Positions 59,854-64,000 of a stretch of DNA of 64,000 nucleotides are shown in pieces; position 1 is the first letter of the stretch; each line of letters begins with the position of its first letter. The notes beneath the pieces were generated by a model. The model saw only the letters and a program-made list of their open reading frames with translations. It searched no databases and had not been told where the DNA came from. The DNA lies in the NCBI GenBank assembly GCA_907163375.1, contig CAJQUW010014300.1:124001-188000 (forward strand), in the 5' to 3' direction. This DNA is from Prostheceraeus crozeri (Eukaryota; Platyhelminthes; Polycladida; Euryleptidae). A program made the position numbers and the translations under genes.

Positions 59854-60109
59854 CATAGAAATAAACTGTTTATCTGAAGTTCGCTAGAATGGAAATTGAC
59901 TCAAGGTCGCGGCACATCCGGGGGAACTAAGTTGGGGCATGAAGAACCAACTAAAAGCTTCGATTTACTCATGTGACTGATTCTAACCCAATGATGAAGA
60001 CGTTGGCAGGTGCATCTAAGTGAAAATGCGTGCGATTTATGTGCCGTTATTGTGCATTGCATGAAGCTTAATTTCCATTCTAGAGGTTTTATTGTTGTCA
60101 ATTTCTATG
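59854..60109. mobile_element. 256-bp hAT-like MITE inside copy C
   Basis: The ends are CATAGAAAT and ATTTCTATG, with exact 8-bp duplications GCTGCACC on both sides (59846-59853 and 60110-60117). A second, internal inverted pair, CTAGAATGGAAATTGA and TTAATTTCCATTCTAG, lies near both ends. Copy A and copy B have no such insert at this position, which confirms it is a later insertion. Confidence 0.87.
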
Positions 60110-60719
60110 GCTGCACCAATAATCAATCATTTTCGATGAAAGTTTATCAAATTTCGCTTTAACCGTTGTCCTATGCGAATTTTGAACATCGCTAGTCTAT
60201 GTTTGGGGTGTCTCAGGCACCCCACTACAGCAAATTTAATATTATGTCGATTTAGATAAACTTGGCCACTTTACTTTTGTGCCTACAATCACAAACTACA
60301 TAGTTTTATAAAAATTTGCAACATTCTACGAAATTTTGCTGAAATAAGTGAGATTGGGCGCATTATTATACCTAATTTTTGCGATAATTCCATGAGACAT
60401 ATTAGGAAAAATGCATGTGCAAAAGACTGTATTTCAGATATTTCAGAATCTCAACTCGTATCACAAGAATAGAAAAATTAGGCTAATAATTGATTACATG
60501 ATACACAAATATCCCTCGAATATTTCATTTCAAATTGGATATGGGCTACAACAGATTGTGTGTATATAGGCCTATTGACAAGACAATTACAAATAAATCA
60601 ATCAGAAATGATTTCACCGTATATGTACGTAAAGCAATCTGCTCAAGGAAGAGTATACTCGTATATCTCTCAAGACAGCTACATGCAATCACTACACTTT
60701 ACCACATCAGATGAATGTG

Positions 60720-62933
60720 TTTTGCAGACAGGAACAGCTCAAATATCACATGTTCGTGTTGTTTTGTGATCGACACTCCTTGGGCAAATATTGCACCGTC
60801 TCTTCCGTGGTCGCGTTCTCGGCTGTTGTTGAGACGAGGAGTTCATACCTGCAACAACTGTGCTATATCCTAGCAGTTTCATAGCCATTCGAGTTTGTGG
60901 ATTCAATCTGCGTGTAGACCTCCGGCGAATATTTGCGTCCACAAGTTCATATCCACATTGGAGAAGGAATTCGGTTCGAAATGAAACTGCATTTTCTGGT
61001 TGGAGTGTACGTTTAGAAGGGATGCGTTTAGAAGGGCCACATCAATCATATTGCAGAAAAACGAATACGTCCACCTCCTGCATTTTCTCTTGCATGTGGA
61101 TATTCTCACCATGTGGTCTGCAGTATCCACACCGGATTTTGTGGCATTGTATGAAAATATTATCTCAGGGAGCCCATCTTCATTGTTGTATGCGTACTGT
61201 AGGTGTGCATTGTAGAAATAAGGATCACGGGAGATCTGCCTTTATCCCAGTAAGATACGAGTACCATTAGAAGATCTCCAGATTTGAAGTAAGAGACCGA
61301 TTTCTTTTGACGATTGCTCAGGTATTTGGCCTTTGGCGGAATGCCGCGTCGATTCGAACGCATTGTTCCAACTAATGTTGTATCTCTCTCATTCAACTTT
61401 TCAGCGACCTCGCAACTAGTAAACCAGTTGTCGCACGTCACATTGTAGCCTTTGTCGAGGAATGGTTTGACGATGGCCATTGTAAACGCTTCAGTAACTG
61501 GCATACCTTCTTTCTCTTCAACAGAAAGACCAATATATGGGATACCTTTCAAAAAATAACCAGTATCAGCTTCACAGGACCACAGGATCTTTATCCCGTA
61601 CTTCCCTGGTTTGGAAGCGATGTACTGCCTGAATGCAACACGTCCGTGGAATTCAAGTAGCTCTTCATCCACTGTTATGAAAGGTTTTGGAGTATAGAAT
61701 TGAAGCATCCTTTCCGAAAGAAGTTTCCACATATGCCTCGACCTGATTGGATTTATTCCAGGTCTGACACCAGGGTTGGCATAGCAAACGTTTCTTCTTG
61801 GTGCACGTCGTTCTCTTGCTCCTGTGTCAGTTTCTGTCCATCTCCTCTGTGATCGAGAGGTCAAACTTTCGTCGAGATCCTGCAAAGGAAATAATCAAGT
61901 TGTAGCTGGCACAAGTACGATGATGATTATGCATAACAATTGATATATGCAAATGATGCGGTCAGAATGCAAGGATATACGATATAGTGTTATACAGTGG
62001 TATATACTTCTGTTATACGTTGTCATTTGCTTTTTATGAGTCAAAGAGTACATACCGGATGGGTATATTGACCCCTTTTAGACAACTCTTTCATGCGTAT
62101 CGCTTTGATAATGCTTATCGTCATTACAGATATTTCATTACGAAGTACTTTATTATATATAAAATGTGCTATATCTAGGCTCTACACGTAACACACTGAA
62201 ACTTGCTTTTATACAATTGAACTTCTGACCACTATTTGGTATTTTTGTGCGTTCAATAAATCAACAGAGATTGCTATGAAGTGGAACTGTACCGTATGTA
62301 CGCATACCGTTACTCGGCCTACAATTACAGTTGCATCTTATAGATTATTATCGTTGGATAGAAAATCATGCGCTCCGGTGTGCCATGTGACCTTATAAAA
62401 AAATATTCTAAGATGTAGTAGTCTTTCTACGTACAGTTTCATTATACATAACTACAGTGAATTAGACTGTGTGTAGGCTATCCATATACGTATGAGAAAA
62501 ACATAACTATCAGATCTATCGAAATTATTCTTACAATTGTATATGCCTAGTATATTCCTTTACATACACTAAACTAAATATAGAATGTCGCACTTTCATA
62601 TTGCAGACAATACCGCATTCGGTATTCGTTTAGTGTATATCATAATATATGGTAAAATCAGAATCTAAAAAGATTCGTGCATACCGGTTCTGATTCAGGC
62701 TCTCCCTCTGAATCCTCGGATAAGCGATGTAAATAATCTTCATCTAAGATATCATCTTCCTCTTGTTCGACAATGTCCAACTGATCATCTTCATCTGTAA
62801 CTTCGGAATCCACGTCATCAACACAATCTTCGTTTGCTATAATCTCTTGTACATCAATCTCATGGTCTTCGCTATAAGAAAACAAACTTCTAGTTGCTTC
62901 GATCGCAGCAGCGCGTCTAGGTCTAGATGCCAT
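60720..62933 (-). pseudogene. piggyBac transposase, two exons, broken
   Basis: Exon 1 (62933-62685) encodes MASRPRRAAAIEATRSLFSY and an acidic tail of the kind found at piggyBac N-termini, ending before GTATGC. An 805-bp intron ends TTTGCAG, and exon 2 starts at 61879 in the same phase (DLDESLTS). Catalytic Asp residues are visible in FITVDEELLEFHGR, VTCDNWFTS and SGVDTADHM. Between PGVRPGINP and SRHMWKLL roughly 130 residues of the usual middle region are missing. A frame change precedes the third Asp and another follows NASLL. The C-terminal Cys-rich finger RCNICPRSVDHKTTRTCDI has TGA where a Cys is expected, followed by AVPVCKTH. It is inactive as it stands. Confidence 0.88.
61880..62684 (-). 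other. Intron of the piggyBac transposase
   Basis: Bounded by GTATGC after exon 1 and TTTGCAG before exon 2, 805 bp, AT-rich, phase 0 on both sides. No recognised content. Confidence 0.7.
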
Positions 62934-63586
62934 ATCAATTGTGATGAACTACTGTGTATACAACACACATAATGAAAACACATGCAGATGTGGTTCGTCG
63001 ATTTTTTTCATCTCGAAGCAATGAGTAAAACATTTTGCAGCAGCATCAGGCGTGATCTATAAAACAACGTCAATGCTATCTCAATAACGTCTATTGTTGT
63101 CATTGAGAACGGGTGTCCTGAAATCGTGAAGAGGAGACGCTCAATTGGTCTGTGGTTGACGTCAGTAGAACTGAGGATCGTACGTTGCCATGATGATTGC
63201 TGGTGGGGTGCCTAAAGCACCCCAAACATAGACTACCATGTTTTTAGGTCAATCTCCTACATTATGAATTTATTTTTTCTAGTACTTTACCCAGATAATT
63301 TAAGTTAAATTTGTAGTAAATTCATGAAATATCTAAGGTTGAAATGCAATACAATAAAAGTGAGAGCATTTGAAAAAGTGTTTGGGGTGCCAAAAGCACC
63401 CCAAACATAGGACAACGGTTAAGTTGGATGCATACGACTTGGCTCCTCGCCTCCTTTCTTTGTATTATGTTTCGGGTCTAGCTATGAGCCGGAGTCCGGA
63501 GTCCTATCATTCGATAGGACTCCGGCTCCGACTCCAGCAAAAATGATAGGACTCCGAGACACCGACTCCGCATCCCTTATAGAAAG

Positions 63587-64000
63587 TAGAATTGCTGGTT
63601 CACTTGCCTCAAACTGCTCCTCGCTAAAAACAAAACATGAAGTCGCCTATCAACAAGCAAGTCGATATCATCCGCACATGTTACTGGGATCTGTTTTAAA
63701 ATTTGAACATTGCGTATTCCAAAAGCATGTCTGAAATATGTTTTTGCAACAGCATCTTTTTGAAGACAGTATAGCAGCTCACATATAAAAGAACGGTTTT
63801 AGGACCATGTTTAGCAGCATACGCAGTAAAAACTAGCTAGTGAAGCATGTTAAGGACCAGCCGTGCATGCGGCGATTGCATATTCTATTCATGTGTATAC
63901 AAGGTAATGTAGATTAAAACTTTCATGAATACACTATTACCGACTAACAAATACATTTCGATTTCAGCAGTAATCTGAACACAAAAAGCACTGAAACATT
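63587..64000. other. Right end of the window, nothing recognised
   Basis: AT-rich sequence beyond the right target duplication of hAT copy C. No gene or element recognised. Confidence 0.5.

Larger units (their letters stand above)
60163..63418 (-). mobile_element. piggyBac element, 3.26 kb, both ends present
   Basis: The termini are perfect 13-bp inverted repeats CCGTTGTCCTATG, and TTAA flanks both sides (60159-60162 and 63419-63422), the piggyBac target. An 18-bp subterminal inverted repeat TAGTCTATGTTTGGGGTG occurs near 60190 on the left and, as its reverse complement, near 63217 on the right. Next to both ends, GGGGTG and CACCCC words form short hairpins. The only gene is a transposase on the minus strand, now broken. 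The uninterrupted sequence in copy A (CGCTTTAAGTTGGATGC) shows the empty TTAA site. Confidence 0.95.
56865..63578. mobile_element. hAT MITE copy C, opened by three later insertions
   Basis: The outer ends are CAGGGATGCGGAGTCCTATC on the left and CCGACTCCGCATCCCTT on the right, flanked by exact 8-bp duplications ATAGAAAG (56857-56864 and 63579-63586). The element's own sequence survives as 56865-57018, 59825-59853, 60110-60162 and 63419-63578. These pieces are collinear with copy B and with fragment A once the inserts are skipped. The inserts are a Gypsy-like LTR element, a 256-bp MITE and a piggyBac element, each with its own target duplication. All inserts are younger than this copy. Confidence 0.92.

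Overview
The window is AT-rich animal DNA. It contains one spliced host gene and is otherwise mostly transposable-element remains. Large introns, GT-AG splice sites and a kinase of the animal MEK type point to a metazoan. The mix of hAT, Tc1, IS630-like, PIF/Harbinger, piggyBac, LINE, Penelope-like and Gypsy-like remains suggests an invertebrate with a large genome. The species cannot be named from the sequence.

Host gene (minus strand, 3.5 to 33.4 kb). Four exons of a MEK1/2-like MAP kinase kinase can be placed with matching splice phases: 33437-33296, 28473-28224, 23847-23630 and 3705-3493. Together they cover part of the N-terminal tail, the docking and regulatory helix, the glycine loop, the N-lobe, the catalytic loop, the activation segment and the start of the C-lobe. 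The first coding exon and the last exons were not found. The protein keeps the ATP lysine, the catalytic aspartate and both activation serines. It reads HQD where MEKs have HRD, and DFS where kinases have DFG. Its longest intron (3706-23629, about 19.9 kb) is packed with nested transposons.

8 to 23 kb, inside that intron: a LINE split by a hAT fragment; a snapback MITE; a second LINE split by a 1.76 kb hAT element that carries a tRNA-like segment; a PIF/Harbinger transposase piece; a decayed Tc1 transposase; a third LINE split by an insert with a 170-bp duplication; and a hAT transposase C-terminus.

34 to 56 kb, outside the recognised gene: LINE pieces; a 1.68 kb hAT element with an 8-bp target duplication and a very long internal hairpin; an IS630-like element whose ends match the snapback MITE; a complete 773-bp hAT MITE; a Tc1 3' end present as an inverted pair; a PIF/Harbinger MITE; a 648-bp hAT MITE; and a Penelope-like reverse transcriptase split by a hairpin with 340-bp arms.

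56.8 to 63.6 kb: a second copy of the 773-bp hAT MITE has been opened by three later insertions: a decayed Gypsy-like LTR element, a 256-bp MITE and a 3.26 kb piggyBac element with a spliced transposase gene. Direct target duplications at every junction allow the stack to be read. No rRNA gene, CRISPR array, functional tRNA gene or bacterial-type operon was seen.
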